Assembly: GCA_022559985.1 (NCBI GenBank)
Contig: JAFJTR010000013.1
Location: 186,001 to 250,000, forward strand
Direction of reading: 5' to 3'
DNA length: 64,000 nucleotides
Source of the DNA: Parastagonospora avenae f. sp. tritici 18332-5
Taxonomy: Eukaryota; Ascomycota; Dothideomycetes; Pleosporales; Phaeosphaeriaceae
Below, in pieces: positions 12,425 to 23,290 of the stretch. Position numbers and translations under genes: made by a program. Under the pieces are notes generated by a model that made no database searches, was not told the origin of the DNA, and saw only the letters and a list, made by a program, of their open reading frames with translations. The first letter of the stretch is position 1. Every line of letters starts with the position of its first letter.

Positions 12425-13387
12425 ATGGCTGCTACTAAGGCTATCATCGTTTGCGGCGCCACTGGCAAGCAGGGCGGCTCTGTACTCAAGCAGCTCGCGA
12501 CACATTCAGAGAGCTCTCAGTACATGCTTCTCGCCGTCACGCGTGATACGAAGTCCAGCTCCGCAACGCGCATCACAGACAACTACCCAGGTGTTAAGCT
12601 CGTGCAAGGCAACCTCGACGATGTCCCAGCTTTATTTGCATCTGCCAAGGCTGCACTGAAGGAAGCTGGCAAGGAAGAGAAGATCTGGGGTGTATACTCC
12701 GTGCAGATCTCCATGGGCCCCGGTACCAGCGTGGAGGGCGAGATCAAGCAGGGTACCTCCCTCATCTACGAATCGATCAAGGAAGGCGTCACACACTTCG
12801 TCTATTCCTCCGTGGACAGGGGTGGCAACCAGCGCAGCTTCGAGAACAAGACGCCGATCCCGCATTTCCAGACCAAATTTCAGATCGAGCAGCATTTGCT
12901 GGAGAAGGCTGGCAAAAAGGGGGAGAATATGGGATGGACAATTCTGCGTCCTGTGGCTTTCATGGATAATCTGGCGCCTGGCATGCCGACAAAGGTGTTT
13001 CTTGCTGCGCTGCGGGATACGCTGCAAGGCAAGACACTGCAGTGGGTCTCAGTGGAAGATATCGGTATCTTTGGTGCAAGAGCCTTCAGGGAGTGTGAGA
13101 AGTGGAACGGTCGCGCTGAGGCGCTTGCAGGCAGTGAACTCACGATGGATGAGATGAACGACTGCTTCCAGCGAGTCATTGGCAGCCCAGTGCCGGCTAC
13201 CTATGGATTCCTTGGCTCGGTTCTCAAGTGGGCGGTTACCGAGATGAGCATCATGATTACATGGTTCGCATCTGAGGGATATGGGGCTGATATTGAGGCG
13301 CTGAGGAAGGAAGAGCCGAAGCTGTGCGATTTCGAGACTTGGCTGCGTGAGAGGAGTGGTTGGAAGTCGCAGGTTGTTGCGAAGTAG
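12425..13387 (+). CDS. NmrA-like family protein (atypical short-chain dehydrogenase fold)
   Basis: A single-exon 320-residue protein. The N-terminus has the NmrA/HSCARG dinucleotide-binding motif GxxGxxG (CGATGKQGGSVLKQL). A VTRDTKS segment follows where these proteins contact NAD(P), then VQGNLDD, and a YSSVDRGG region in place of the classical catalytic tyrosine. NmrA-like proteins bind NAD(P) and often act as redox sensors or regulators; some are reductases. No introns are needed. The gene converges with the DUF1772 gene downstream, 152 bases between stop codons. Family assignment is firm, function is not. Confidence 0.92.
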   Translation: MAATKAIIVCGATGKQGGSVLKQLATHSESSQYMLLAVTRDTKSSSATRITDNYPGVKLVQGNLDDVPALFASAKAALKEAGKEEKIWGVYSVQISMGPGTSVEGEIKQGTSLIYESIKEGVTHFVYSSVDRGGNQRSFENKTPIPHFQTKFQIEQHLLEKAGKKGENMGWTILRPVAFMDNLAPGMPTKVFLAALRDTLQGKTLQWVSVEDIGIFGARAFRECEKWNGRAEALAGSELTMDEMNDCFQRVIGSPVPATYGFLGSVLKWAVTEMSIMITWFASEGYGADIEALRKEEPKLCDFETWLRERSGWKSQVVAK

Positions 13388-13539
13388 ATTATGATGTTAG
13401 CGTACCTCGAAACTCATCTCATCTCGGTTGTTATTGGAGCTACCAGGGGAACAGTAGCAATTTAAGTTCAACACATGTTTCGAAATTATTTCACACACTC
13501 ATTTATGCTCACATAATGGAGCTCGCGTACTGATGATAT

Positions 13540-14111
13540 CTACAACGAAAGCAGATTCCACAGCGCAAGTCCACCAGCAAGCACCGGCGTCACCAACCTC
13601 AACCTATTCCAATTCGCCCACTTCCTCGCAATGTTTTCTGCCTCAGTCAACTCCTTCGCGCTCGCACGCTCAGCAAGTGCTTCAAGCTTGTCGTTCAAAG
13701 GCTGCATATTCAACGCCGAGTGTAAAATAGTGGTCAAATGCATGACCGCCGCAACACCAAACAGCTTCCAGTCGCTACGCGCAAGAGCGCCTTCCCTGAA
13801 CACCGAATAGCCAGCAAATGCATAGCCCAAGAAGCCGAGAGTCGAAATCGGGCGGAAGAATTGGTTGCCAACTGTCCAGCACAGCGGCCATTGACGACCC
13901 AGAAGCTTTGCGCGAGAGGCATGGTCTGGCGAGCCTGGGGGTGGGAAGTCGACCAGGAGCGCTGGGACAGTCATGTACGACTGTGTGATTGCATTTCCTA
14001 ACAATGTAAGTAGAAATCATACATGTATATCGCAATTGACCTACCAGCGAGGATGAACGAGAAAGTGACACAAGTGCCAGCGACAGCTTTCACGATGATG
14101 TTGTCCGACAT
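13540..14111 (-). CDS. DUF1772 / anthrone oxygenase-like membrane protein
   Basis: Two exons (14046-14111 plus base 14045, and 13540-13997) with a 47-base intron at 13998-14044 give 174 residues. The protein has about four hydrophobic helices: an N-terminal one, a second around FRPISTLGFLGYAFAGYSVF, a third near LFGVAAVMHLTTILHSALNM and a C-terminal one (VTPVLAGGLALWNLL). The RQWPLCWTVGNQFFRP segment and a late W.xWNRLR segment are typical of the fungal DUF1772 family. Some members are cofactor-independent anthrone oxygenases or act in aromatic polyketide pathways (family knowledge). Its closeness to the P450, FAD monooxygenase and NmrA genes makes a metabolic role plausible. Confidence 0.88.
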
Positions 14112-14810
14112 TCTGGCGATTGAATCGATTTCGTCGTGAGAGAAGATGGAATCAGCAGCGTCACGCCTTCAACTTCAGCGACCCAACATCAATAAACCCT
14201 TCGCAAACATAAACACCGGGAATATGCGCGACTAGCAACATATCCCGGTTCCGAGACTCCCAAGGCTTAGCATAATGACAGTCGCGTGAGATTGTCCGTT
14301 CCTGGCGTGAGTATCGGTTCCCCACGGCCGTTGTGTACGCCCGCTTCGATTACATCATGACATAGTGGTACATGCGAGGCTTAGAGCACTGCTGGGATCG
14401 TCCTTGCTTCTTAAGTGCATGTCGGTACCTGCAGCTGCCGATGCGCCACGAAGGCAATCCGTGGCTTTGTGATGAGAGGTGGTAAGGTACTTGCATGTCG
14501 GATGCTTCGAAGTGCGACGATGAGCAAGGGCCTCACCTCAACATGCAAACATCACGACTGTGAACCGCCATCCGTATCCTAGAGTCGATATTCGATTCGC
14601 ATGGTTAATGTTTGCTCATAATTTCGCATCACGGAGGCCACATCAAGTCTGCGTAAGGGTAATCCAAACGATATAGAATCGTGTCTTCGTAATCGCAAAT
14701 AACTGTGAACATACTATACATGAATAAACTGAACTCATACGCCAGCCTCACATCCCCCAAAACATCCATCTACACACCGACCCGAAAACTCCTCAGATAG
14801 CATCCATCCC
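14112..14810. other. no recognisable gene
   Basis: About 700 bases between the DUF1772 gene start and the 3' end of the next minus-strand gene. No long frame, no repeat seen. Confidence 0.45.
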
Positions 14811-17800
14811 TCAAGCACCCCCAGTAGCAATCTCCCCAATGACACCAGCAACATAGCACATACCCGCAACCCAAATCGCCGTCTTCGCCACACCTCCCGC
14901 ACCCCTATTCTTCTCTTTCTTACCTTCTTCCCTCGGCTCCTCCCGTGTGTTTTCCTTCACATTCATCCTAGCAGCAGCTTGTCTACGCTCCTGGAACTCT
15001 TTCTCAAGCTGTTCAGCCGACTCTTCCGGCCCGACGTAGCCCGTTGGCGAAAGACGCGTAGTGCCGTCGATTGGGTTGACGTTGTCGCGACTGAAGTCCG
15101 GCTGCTCGGGCGTATTTGCTGATGACGTGCGGATGGTTTCGAATGGGCGTGTTGAGGCGGTGCTGTCGATGGCGTCGCGAAGGACGAGGATGTCTTTCTT
15201 CGCGCTGACGACTTCGAGGCCTGCAGTAATGTATGGAATGAATTTTGCAGGGCTGTCGAGGTTTGAAAGTGCTTGGTGAAGAGGTACGGCGGGTGAGGTG
15301 TCGCGAGGTGGGCCGCTTGTTGATATTGTTATTGATAGGGCGTCAGTCTGCGGATCTCGGACTATGATCGTGTAGTGGGTTGGAAGAGTTTCCATTGACT
15401 GGGCGGAGGTGGTGGTCGATGTTGGCTCGATTCTCGGTTCAAGTTCTGGTACCATTGCGTTTGAAGACTGGTTCTCTGAATCGCTTGCTGGCTCAGGAAG
15501 TGTTGATAGGTAGTCCACCGCATATACCTTTGAGGGCTCGGAAGTGGTAGCCAATGTCGAATCTTGTGATGTCGAGGGATTTGCTTCCGGATCATCCTTT
15601 AACATCTGAATGGGTTTCCGATGGTCCTGCTTCGAAGACTCATGCTCCATTGTGGAGGGTGAGAACTGTTGATACTCGGCACTGATCTTGATATACCTGT
15701 CATCATATGACTGCTTGATCTCATCGACTAATTTTGCATCACTGAGCATCTTTGTTTCGTCTTCCTTGATCTGCTCTTGTACTTGCTTGCTACCAAGCTT
15801 CTCTATAGCTGGACCGAAGGGTCTGAACAAGCTATGGGCGAGAGGACTTGGCTCATCCAAGATCTTGCTGGTTGAGCGCTTCGGCTCGATGGCGACTTTT
15901 TCTTCTGAGACTGCCTCTTCTACAGTCCTGGATGCTTTGATCTCGTCGACGAGGTGTGCATCCGCTGCTAATCGTGCACGAACGAAGGGATCCTCACAAT
16001 TAGCAAACTTGGCAGACTGCTCAGCCTTAATTGCGTCAAGATTCTCTGGTGTGTTTGGCACCACGTTATAAACCAACATTGCGCGTTCGACAAGCCGCAG
16101 CAAGGTCGTCTGAGTATCTCGGAGCGAAAGTAAGTTGTCCGCGACAACTTTGTAGTTCGAAAGAACATTCCGGTCGACGTTCGGGTCTTCCAGACGTGTC
16201 TGTAGACTCCACACAAGCATGCGCAGTAGTTGCGAGTTCTTGTGTAGCACTTTAGACGCAGCATTAAGTCTGCGCTTGAACGAACCAGTCGCATTTGTCG
16301 CCGCCTCGGTACCTGCGAGCTGACGCAACGCTTCATACGCTTTCTCCAGCTCGTTGTTGGTCTGGTGAAATCTGGTCTTGAGAGACTGCATGGCTCTGAT
16401 CTTCCTTATTGATATACCCTGACTTGTTCTGCTAGATGAACGCTGTCGGAGTTCGTGTATGGCAGCATCAAGTATCTGTTCGTCGCTTCTCAGCCGTTTC
16501 AACAGCGGTATCGAGGCTGGAACATCCTTCTCTAGATCTGCAGTTACATGTCGTGTCGCAGCTTGCCCCTTCTTTATGTAGTTGGCGACTTTGTCAAAGT
16601 ACAACTTGGATTTCGTTACATCTGCCTCTTCAGTTGGATCTTGCCAAAATTGTTTTGCAAAGCTGACGCCTGTAGTTTCGATCCATTTCTTCATTCGATC
16701 GATACTCGACTCGACTGGAGCGTCAGCTGCTGGAATTTGCGAATCCGATTCCTTCAAGGACTCTGCCACATTGGCTTCTTCGGTGACTTGGACAGCGCGC
16801 TTTTCGCGCTCGGCACGGCGAACATGTTGATCATTGACGACTCCGGCTTCCAGCATAGGATCTAAGCGAGGAGGATCCTGAGCAGCAGTGAATGCTTCTT
16901 CTAGGCTTTGACGTTCTGCCTGTCTCTGCTCTTCGGTTGGCTTCCTGTTGCGTTTCACATGCATCGACGCTCGTATGTCCGCTGCACTGAGAAAGTCGAT
17001 GTCATCTTTAGGAAGCTGTTTGAGGACGTCTGAGGAAGAACGTGCTGAAGGTGTGTCGTTCTGAGCGCTAACCTCTGTACAAGGCGCGGCCTCGTCGGGT
17101 TGATCTTGTGGATTAGATGCTGGTAGTGGGTGAGATGGCTCAATCGTACCCAGTGAGGCGGGCGAGGCTTCTTTCTTGGTCGATGTTGACGGGACCGAGG
17201 GCGGAGCCTGATGTTTGGTGATCGACTCTGGTGCAAGTCGTCTCTGCACTGCTGTTTGTCTCCATGACCCCTCCTTGGAAATAGAATTATGTAACTTCAG
17301 TTCTTCTGATCTTAGGTTGCTGAGAAAGTCCTTCATGAAGGGTGTATCACGAGCCGAGGTTCCTTCTACTGCGCCGCTGAGGCCTTTGTGCGCCAAATGG
17401 GCCTCAAGAGCAGCGAGCTGCCGAGCAATCACTTCGTCATTGCTTAGATCGCTTGTATTTGATACATGAGGTTCCGTTGCGCTCGATACATCTTTGGGAG
17501 CTGGGTTATCTAGTTTGTCGGCAGAGGGAACAACGCCCACGATGGCCGACATCCTACTCCCAGGTGAACCATGCCCGACTACTTCCACGTGTGAATGTTC
17601 CCTTGGCCTTCTCAAATCAGACGGGGATGTAATTCCAGCCGACCCATCACGTTCGAATGTGGGCCGCCTGGGGTAGGGTTCGGAAACGAGGGATTCGCGC
17701 GCTTTTGGCATAGTATCTGGGCTTTCCTCTCGGGTCTCTACCCCCGTAGGGTACTTTGACTTGTCTTGAGACTTCTCCTGAGGCTTATCTTCCAGTCCCA

Positions 17801-18143
17801 TATCATTCAAGATCCACTTGGGAAAGCTTTTATGGATCCAATCCCAGTCCATCAGGCCCTTGCCGTTCAGCATGTCATTGCTGGCCCCAAACATTGTCTT
17901 ATATGGATCTTCTTGCAGACGCTTACGCCACCTGTCGTAGTGCTGCAATTGCATCCACTCAAGGTTTGACATGTTCTCTGGGCGCTTGCGCTCGCCATTG
18001 TCTTCATGCTGCGCAGACTTCGAGGGGCCTCGCGAGAAGCAACGTGAGCGCAGAGCAGATTCATTGTCACGGAGGACGCGTTGAGCGTAGCGATGGACGG
18101 GCGATCGGGAGAAGAGAGACGGATCACGACGCCACCAAGTCAT
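14811..18143 (-). CDS. large hypothetical protein, probable mitochondrial location
   Basis: One uninterrupted frame encodes 1110 residues. The N-terminus (MTWWRRDPSLFSRSPVHRYA) is rich in Arg and Ser, lacks acids at first and looks like a mitochondrial presequence. A conserved-looking segment about residues 57-120 (NLEWMQLQHYDRWRKRL, DWDWIHKSFPKWIL) is followed by long low-complexity Ser/Pro/Glu-rich stretches. A charged, probably coiled-coil middle (about residues 490-700) follows. The extreme C-terminus has one hydrophobic helix (TAIWVAGMCYVAGVIGEIA) after a basic stretch, as in tail-anchored membrane proteins. I do not recognise the family. A tail-anchored inner-membrane protein is an inference. 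Confidence 0.82.
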   Translation of the reverse strand: MTWWRRDPSLFSRSPVHRYAQRVLRDNESALRSRCFSRGPSKSAQHEDNGERKRPENMSNLEWMQLQHYDRWRKRLQEDPYKTMFGASNDMLNGKGLMDWDWIHKSFPKWILNDMGLEDKPQEKSQDKSKYPTGVETREESPDTMPKARESLVSEPYPRRPTFERDGSAGITSPSDLRRPREHSHVEVVGHGSPGSRMSAIVGVVPSADKLDNPAPKDVSSATEPHVSNTSDLSNDEVIARQLAALEAHLAHKGLSGAVEGTSARDTPFMKDFLSNLRSEELKLHNSISKEGSWRQTAVQRRLAPESITKHQAPPSVPSTSTKKEASPASLGTIEPSHPLPASNPQDQPDEAAPCTEVSAQNDTPSARSSSDVLKQLPKDDIDFLSAADIRASMHVKRNRKPTEEQRQAERQSLEEAFTAAQDPPRLDPMLEAGVVNDQHVRRAEREKRAVQVTEEANVAESLKESDSQIPAADAPVESSIDRMKKWIETTGVSFAKQFWQDPTEEADVTKSKLYFDKVANYIKKGQAATRHVTADLEKDVPASIPLLKRLRSDEQILDAAIHELRQRSSSRTSQGISIRKIRAMQSLKTRFHQTNNELEKAYEALRQLAGTEAATNATGSFKRRLNAASKVLHKNSQLLRMLVWSLQTRLEDPNVDRNVLSNYKVVADNLLSLRDTQTTLLRLVERAMLVYNVVPNTPENLDAIKAEQSAKFANCEDPFVRARLAADAHLVDEIKASRTVEEAVSEEKVAIEPKRSTSKILDEPSPLAHSLFRPFGPAIEKLGSKQVQEQIKEDETKMLSDAKLVDEIKQSYDDRYIKISAEYQQFSPSTMEHESSKQDHRKPIQMLKDDPEANPSTSQDSTLATTSEPSKVYAVDYLSTLPEPASDSENQSSNAMVPELEPRIEPTSTTTSAQSMETLPTHYTIIVRDPQTDALSITISTSGPPRDTSPAVPLHQALSNLDSPAKFIPYITAGLEVVSAKKDILVLRDAIDSTASTRPFETIRTSSANTPEQPDFSRDNVNPIDGTTRLSPTGYVGPEESAEQLEKEFQERRQAAARMNVKENTREEPREEGKKEKNRGAGGVAKTAIWVAGMCYVAGVIGEIATGGA

Positions 18144-18818
18144 GGTGTAGGTTGATCTATTGGTCTCTAGGAGAGGCTCTCAGAGGCGGAAACGATGGCT
18201 GACAGAGTTCCTACAATCTACATCGATATGTCAACAGCTGTGATGGATATCAATGGGTGGCAAAGTATACTTGAACGCCTATCGGAGAGCTGCAAGGCAT
18301 GAGTAGCTCCTCGGAGCTGTCCTATCGTAGACCGAGGGTCTTCATCAACAACGGACAGTGAAAGAGCCGCAAAAGGGGACGAGTCCTCAAGGTAGTATGT
18401 GGCCACATCTATAGGATACAAGCAGAACCCAGATGCCCCAGGGAGAACTGGATGGTTGCGTTCCAAAGCACTGCTGCTCACTAATGGTTGCGCCTCCTTG
18501 TCCCCGCGTAAGCTCCGTGCCGCCTATCATGCTTCGCGGGGTACTGGGCCCGGCGCGTGACCGCGTCGTTCGCGTCACCACTCCGTTTGACATTGTCAAA
18601 TCAAACGCCAGATTAGTTCGTGGTTTTAGTCTGTCGTTCTCGAAGTCCGGGATGGCTTTCGTTCGCTGTCTGACGGCAAGTCAGTGCACTTCGCGCATCG
18701 CGTCTTCACCACAAGCTGATAAGGAGATAAGGGGATAAGTCACGCTAGTGAGACGCGCTAACATCCGTGAGGTCGTGATGTCTCCAACACCATCACTGTA
18801 ACATACTATATTGATGAT
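18144..18818. other. no recognisable gene
   Basis: Presumed promoter of the large minus-strand gene and the 3' region of the permease. Only short frames are present. Confidence 0.45.
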
Positions 18819-20486
18819 TTACCCCTTATTGACGTATCTTACGGGGCCAACATATAAGTGACGCCCACAAACGACGTAGTACCCCACAGCGAAGATGAGG
18901 ACGCAACCATAGCCCAATGATGCCCAGTTCATGTCAACCACTGTGGGATTCGGGCCAACAGGGAAGAATGTAAAAACCCAGAGAAAGAGCAGAAACACAA
19001 TCGCTGCAATGTTTATAGGCAGTCCTATCCTCCCCAGATCAAACTTGGACGGTAGAAGTGGCTCTCCACGGATCCTCTTCAGCATTACACACGAAATGGT
19101 AATGAGATATGACGTCAACATCGACGCGACTCCGAGGGAAATGACCTGCATGAAGGCGACGCTCGATCCGATATTGATGAAAGAGAGGGCCACGACGAAC
19201 AGCAGCGTCACATACACGCTGTTGACTGGTACCTCCAGCGTTGGAGAGACCTGGGAGATTCAGTGATCAGCGCAACGACAGTAGCAACGTGCTTACCTTG
19301 CTGAAGACCTTGGAGAAAGGCACGCCATTATCGCGAGCGAATGCGAATAATTGGCGCGAATTTGTCGCCATGACCGCAACACAGGCGAAGATCGCAATGA
19401 CAAGCATCAACACTGTCAGACCAGTAGCACCACCGACTGAGCCTGTTGTATTCAGGAACACTTGGATGAACGGAGTGCCGAGCGGTGTTGAAAGGACCGA
19501 CAAAGTATCACCTACACAGTAGCAAAAGGTTATGGCCATGATCCATCCAAGCAATCCGTTACCCAGCCATGTCCACATCATGGCACGTGGAATGACATGT
19601 TTAGCATTACGTACTTCCTCGGCCATGTGTGCTCCTGCTTCGATTCCCACAAAGGGGCTGGATGCTCCAGTAAGGCCTATGATGACCGCCAGTGGAAGAT
19701 TGCCCCACATCATATTATCCTCGAAGGAAGTGAAGACACCAGAGGCGTGGCTTCTGTCGCTCATGACCCAGAGCGGTATTATGACCGCGAAGAAACCTGC
19801 AACGTGAAGGACAACGATTACGCCTTCCACTAGTGGTAGCAGCCTGGAAAAGAATGTGTTGAAGATCAAGCAAATTACAAGGACAGACCAAATCAACATG
19901 GTTCCATGCCAGGCCTTGGGTTCGTAGTCCGGATTGTTCAACTTGATGAGCCCCTGGATTTGTTTCCCTGACAGGTACGAAACAGTCGCAGCGGCGGTTT
20001 GCCATCCCAAGACTCCCAGCCAGCCGACAATGTAGCTGAGGAACTTCTGGCAGCTTGGTGGTGCGAACTCACTAACCCAATGGTATTGTCCACCGGCGGT
20101 TGGAGCCCTGATGATTGTCAATCCAAAGCTAGGCCAAGGAAGCAAAATGCTCACATGGAGGCCATTTCAGCCAGCGACGCCACAACGAACCCGAACCCGG
20201 CCATAACAATCAAGTATCCCCATATCAGCCCGGCAGTGCCACCATTGGAGAGTGCGAAGACTGATGTAGCCAACATGGTCTCCCACATCGACAATATGAC
20301 CAAGCAGAAGCCGAGTATGGTGGCGGATCGAAAATTGCGGCGTGTCTCCTGCGTCTTGCCCATCCGAAGCATGTCGCGCGTGTCCTCCGTCGTTGCGCCC
20401 TTCTCAGTCATCATTTGCGCCTCGCCTTCCTCATATCCGTGCGGATCGGTAGCGATGTGCGGCTCTACTGTCTTGACTTCGATCAT
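18819..20486 (-). CDS. APC-family amino-acid/GABA-type permease
   Basis: Plasma- or vacuolar-membrane proton-coupled amine or amino-acid transporter of the fungal GABA/choline permease group. Exons 20155-20486, 19297-20107 and 18819-19250 give 524 residues with two in-phase introns of 47 and 46 bases. About twelve hydrophobic segments are visible. Family hallmarks include the first-helix region (SATILGFCLVILSMWET), MAPTAGGQYHWVSEFAPP after intron 1, GIEAGAHMAEEVRNA with the conserved acid pair, and the late ATNSRQLFAFARDNGVPFS signature. The start chosen is the ATG at 20486 (MIEVKTVEP); an in-frame ATG lies 13 codons upstream. The GNAT gene is divergent, 784 bases away. Substrate cannot be read from sequence. 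Confidence 0.94.
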
Positions 20487-21270
20487 GGTGAAAATGTGTC
20501 CCGAACTATGGTAATGATACAGCACAAGCAGACGAACACAGCACGGCCAAGATGAGCGTCAGCTCTTTATCTCAGTTTCAACAAGTTCTCGACTGCTGAC
20601 TACCGATTCATGCCCTGCGTGCCGGAGTGATACACGCAATGCTGCAGCACAGAACACTCATCGGTGCCCTCAATATCGCCGGCTAAACCATGATGCACAT
20701 ACGTTGGCAAAGCAGTGGCTAGATATCACTAGGGCTGACGCCCGGCTGCACCCGACCCAACTCCACGGTACCGAAAGTCAGGCTTGACCGATCATAAGTT
20801 ACAGCGCAGTTTGTAAGCAAATTTGCACCGGTTTGCTATCATATCGTAGAAGGCGTCTCCGTGTCTTACCATCTAGTACACAGTAGCATGCGTTCGTGGT
20901 ATGATCGAGGTAGTATTAGGGTTATAGCATCCTGGTAGATACATGTATACTGCCGTGGTTCAGATTTGAGCTTACAGTTTCCTGAATCACGATCAGTAGT
21001 ATCTTGTGGACAAGGATCGATGGAAGTCTTGGTACTGTGTGTACACACGCTTAGGATGTGGGGCTGCGGATGATCTCTCCCACCTCCTCAACACGTCTCG
21101 TAGGGATCATATGTAGCGACCTCACGACTGAAAAGCGGAGTATTTGAGGCCTTCAACACATAGTCAAATGCACCTACTATTGGAGGCAGCTCGGCAAACG
21201 ACCACTTCACACTTGCACCTAAAAGCTAATACCAGCACACAACCAAAGACCTTAGCGGAGAGCAATACCG
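20487..21270. other. divergent intergenic region
   Basis: Shared upstream region of the permease (minus) and acetyltransferase (plus) genes, 784 bases. I saw no repeat or RNA gene. Confidence 0.4.
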
Positions 21271-22001
21271 ATGGCATCCGACCAAACGCCTCAATACAAC
21301 CTGCGACTAGCTCGCATCACAGATTTAACCTCCATAGCCCGCGTCTGGACCTCAGCATTCTTCGACGACGAAATCATAGGCAAAATGATGCATCCCCACC
21401 GCAACCAGTACCCAGACGACGTATATTGGTTCCTACTGCGCGGCATCCGCGAGCGCTTCTGGGAGTGGCGGCACCAATTCATCGTTGTCACAAGGAATGA
21501 AGGCGGGAAAGAGAAGATCGTTGGTGCGGCGAATTGGCGGAGACTCGGTAAGGGCGGAGAGAAGATGGAGTTGGGGAGTGTGGATCCACGTGAGTGAATG
21601 TAGCAAGTTAGTAACATGACATTGAACTCATGATATATCATACAGGCAATCTCATCGCTCCCGTCTTAAGGTCCTACCACGCCATCTCCCTCTCCGTCTT
21701 CCCGAATCGCGCCGCCGATCCATCACGGATTTCCTTCCTCGACACCGCCGTCGCTGATTCAAAGAGATATTGGACTGGTGATCGTGCCGAGTGTTGGGAC
21801 TTATTTGTATGTGGCGTGGATCCCGAGTTCCAGGGGAAAGGCGTGGGTAAATTGCTGGCGCAATGGGGTGTAGGCAGGGAAGGTGATGATGTAGTAGCTA
21901 GTGTACTTTGTGGAGAGAAGAATCGGGGCTTTTATGGGAAGGCGGGGATGAGAGTGCAGGTTGGGAGTAGTGAGAACGGAATTGCACTGTTTAGTCGGTG
22001 A
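21271..22001 (+). CDS. GNAT-family N-acetyltransferase
   Basis: Acetyl-CoA-dependent N-acetyltransferase of unknown acceptor. Exons 21271-21589 and 21646-22001, with an in-phase 56-base intron, give 224 residues. The acetyl-CoA loop is clear: LFVCGVDPEFQGKGVGKLL contains the Q/RxxGxG/A motif, followed by an LCGEKNRGFYGKAGM segment typical of fungal GNAT proteins. The N-terminal half (LARITDLTSIARVWTSAFFDD) is the usual substrate-side start. It stands alone; no pathway neighbour suggests its substrate. Confidence 0.9.
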
Positions 22002-22177
22002 GGTAGGTGGATTGGTGTGAAATTCGATTTGTACAGCTTCTGGTTGGTGTAATATGGTATGCTAAGGAAAGTGGCAATGACCTCGTAGACTACCAAGGTC
22101 GGAACCGCCTATGATGAACACCAATAATGCCCACCGTTTACATGGATATTGTACAGTTCCCCAAACACTCCACCTCC

Positions 22178-23290
22178 CTACGCATCCTGAGAACCCTTGC
22201 GGCGCTTACTTCGATGTCTATCCCCTTCATCCCCGATCTCTCCACCCCAATTATCGTCCTCGTACTCATACCCATATCCCCTCTTCGACTTGCCCTTCTT
22301 CTCAATGACTGCCGTCTCCTCCTTCTTGTTCCCCAGACTCGTCTTCAACAAGACCCCAAAGCTTCCCTTAACCACATACTCGCCATCCACATCTACATCC
22401 CACTCCTTCTTTACAATCTCATACCACTCCTGCGTACTCATCTTCTCATTAAGATCAATAACGGCACGATACACAGCCAGTAGCTTCGGGTCCTGGAACT
22501 CCTCCAGCCCAGGGTAGCTGCGCAGCATACCAGCAATCGACTCCCAGGCGTCCTGCATGAGCGCGGGCTTCCCGGACGGCCAGTTCTGGGCATGTATTTG
22601 CGTTGAGTTCAGGCGGAAACGCCGTATTATGTCTCTCGCGGGCAACGCGTCGTTCTCCGTGCGGGCGCCTTTGGGAGGCAGGATGCGCACTCCACTCTCA
22701 AGCGTGGCGCCGTGAATCCGTACGAGGCCGCTATCTTTCCACGCGCGATCGAAAGCCGGCTTGACGATCTCGTCGTGCCAAATTTTCAAGAAGCGCTCGT
22801 TGATCGCCGCATAGCCGGTGGCGTGCGGGAAGATGACCAAGAGCTGCAGGTCTGTTGATGTTGAGCCGAAGAGAAGCGCGCGCCCGACGGCTTCCTGGTC
22901 GATTTCCAGGTGTTTTGAGATCTGGGCGGCGTCTTCGGGGAGGATGGGGTTGGTTATCGCGGCTTTGGTAGAGCGCTGTATCCAGGGTGTTTGCTCCCAT
23001 GCTAGCTCTTTGAAGAATGCGAGTGATGTTGGGGTGCAGTACGAGAGGTTGGTTGTGACTTCGAGCTTCTGCACGGGACCATAGGTGGATGGTTGCGACA
23101 CCGGGTCTGCGATCTGAATGGCGGATGCGGATGCTGGCTCTGGCGAGTGCTGTTTTGCCGGAGTTGGGGAGGCGGGCATGACACTTGAGGCGGCAGTGAG
23201 GATGCTTGAGGTTGAGGTTGAGAAGACGGAAGATGTTGAGCTGGGGGTGGGCGAAGCAGAGTCTCTCCTCATGGAAGCTTGCGGTGACAT
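22178..23290 (-). CDS. conserved-looking hypothetical protein, nuclear features
   Basis: A single exon of 370 residues. The first 65 residues are Ser/Thr/Pro-rich and probably disordered. A structured region follows (about residues 70-310), with segments such as SYCTPTSLAFFKELAWEQTPW, IFPHATGYAAINERFLKIWHDEI, and YRAVIDLNEKMSTQEWYEIVKKEWDV. The C-terminus is Gly/Tyr/Asp-rich and ends in a basic cluster (RHRSKRRKGS) that looks like a nuclear localisation signal. I do not recognise the family. It converges with the acetyltransferase gene, 176 bases apart. Confidence 0.75.
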   Translation of the reverse strand: MSPQASMRRDSASPTPSSTSSVFSTSTSSILTAASSVMPASPTPAKQHSPEPASASAIQIADPVSQPSTYGPVQKLEVTTNLSYCTPTSLAFFKELAWEQTPWIQRSTKAAITNPILPEDAAQISKHLEIDQEAVGRALLFGSTSTDLQLLVIFPHATGYAAINERFLKIWHDEIVKPAFDRAWKDSGLVRIHGATLESGVRILPPKGARTENDALPARDIIRRFRLNSTQIHAQNWPSGKPALMQDAWESIAGMLRSYPGLEEFQDPKLLAVYRAVIDLNEKMSTQEWYEIVKKEWDVDVDGEYVVKGSFGVLLKTSLGNKKEETAVIEKKGKSKRGYGYEYEDDNWGGEIGDEGDRHRSKRRKGSQDA

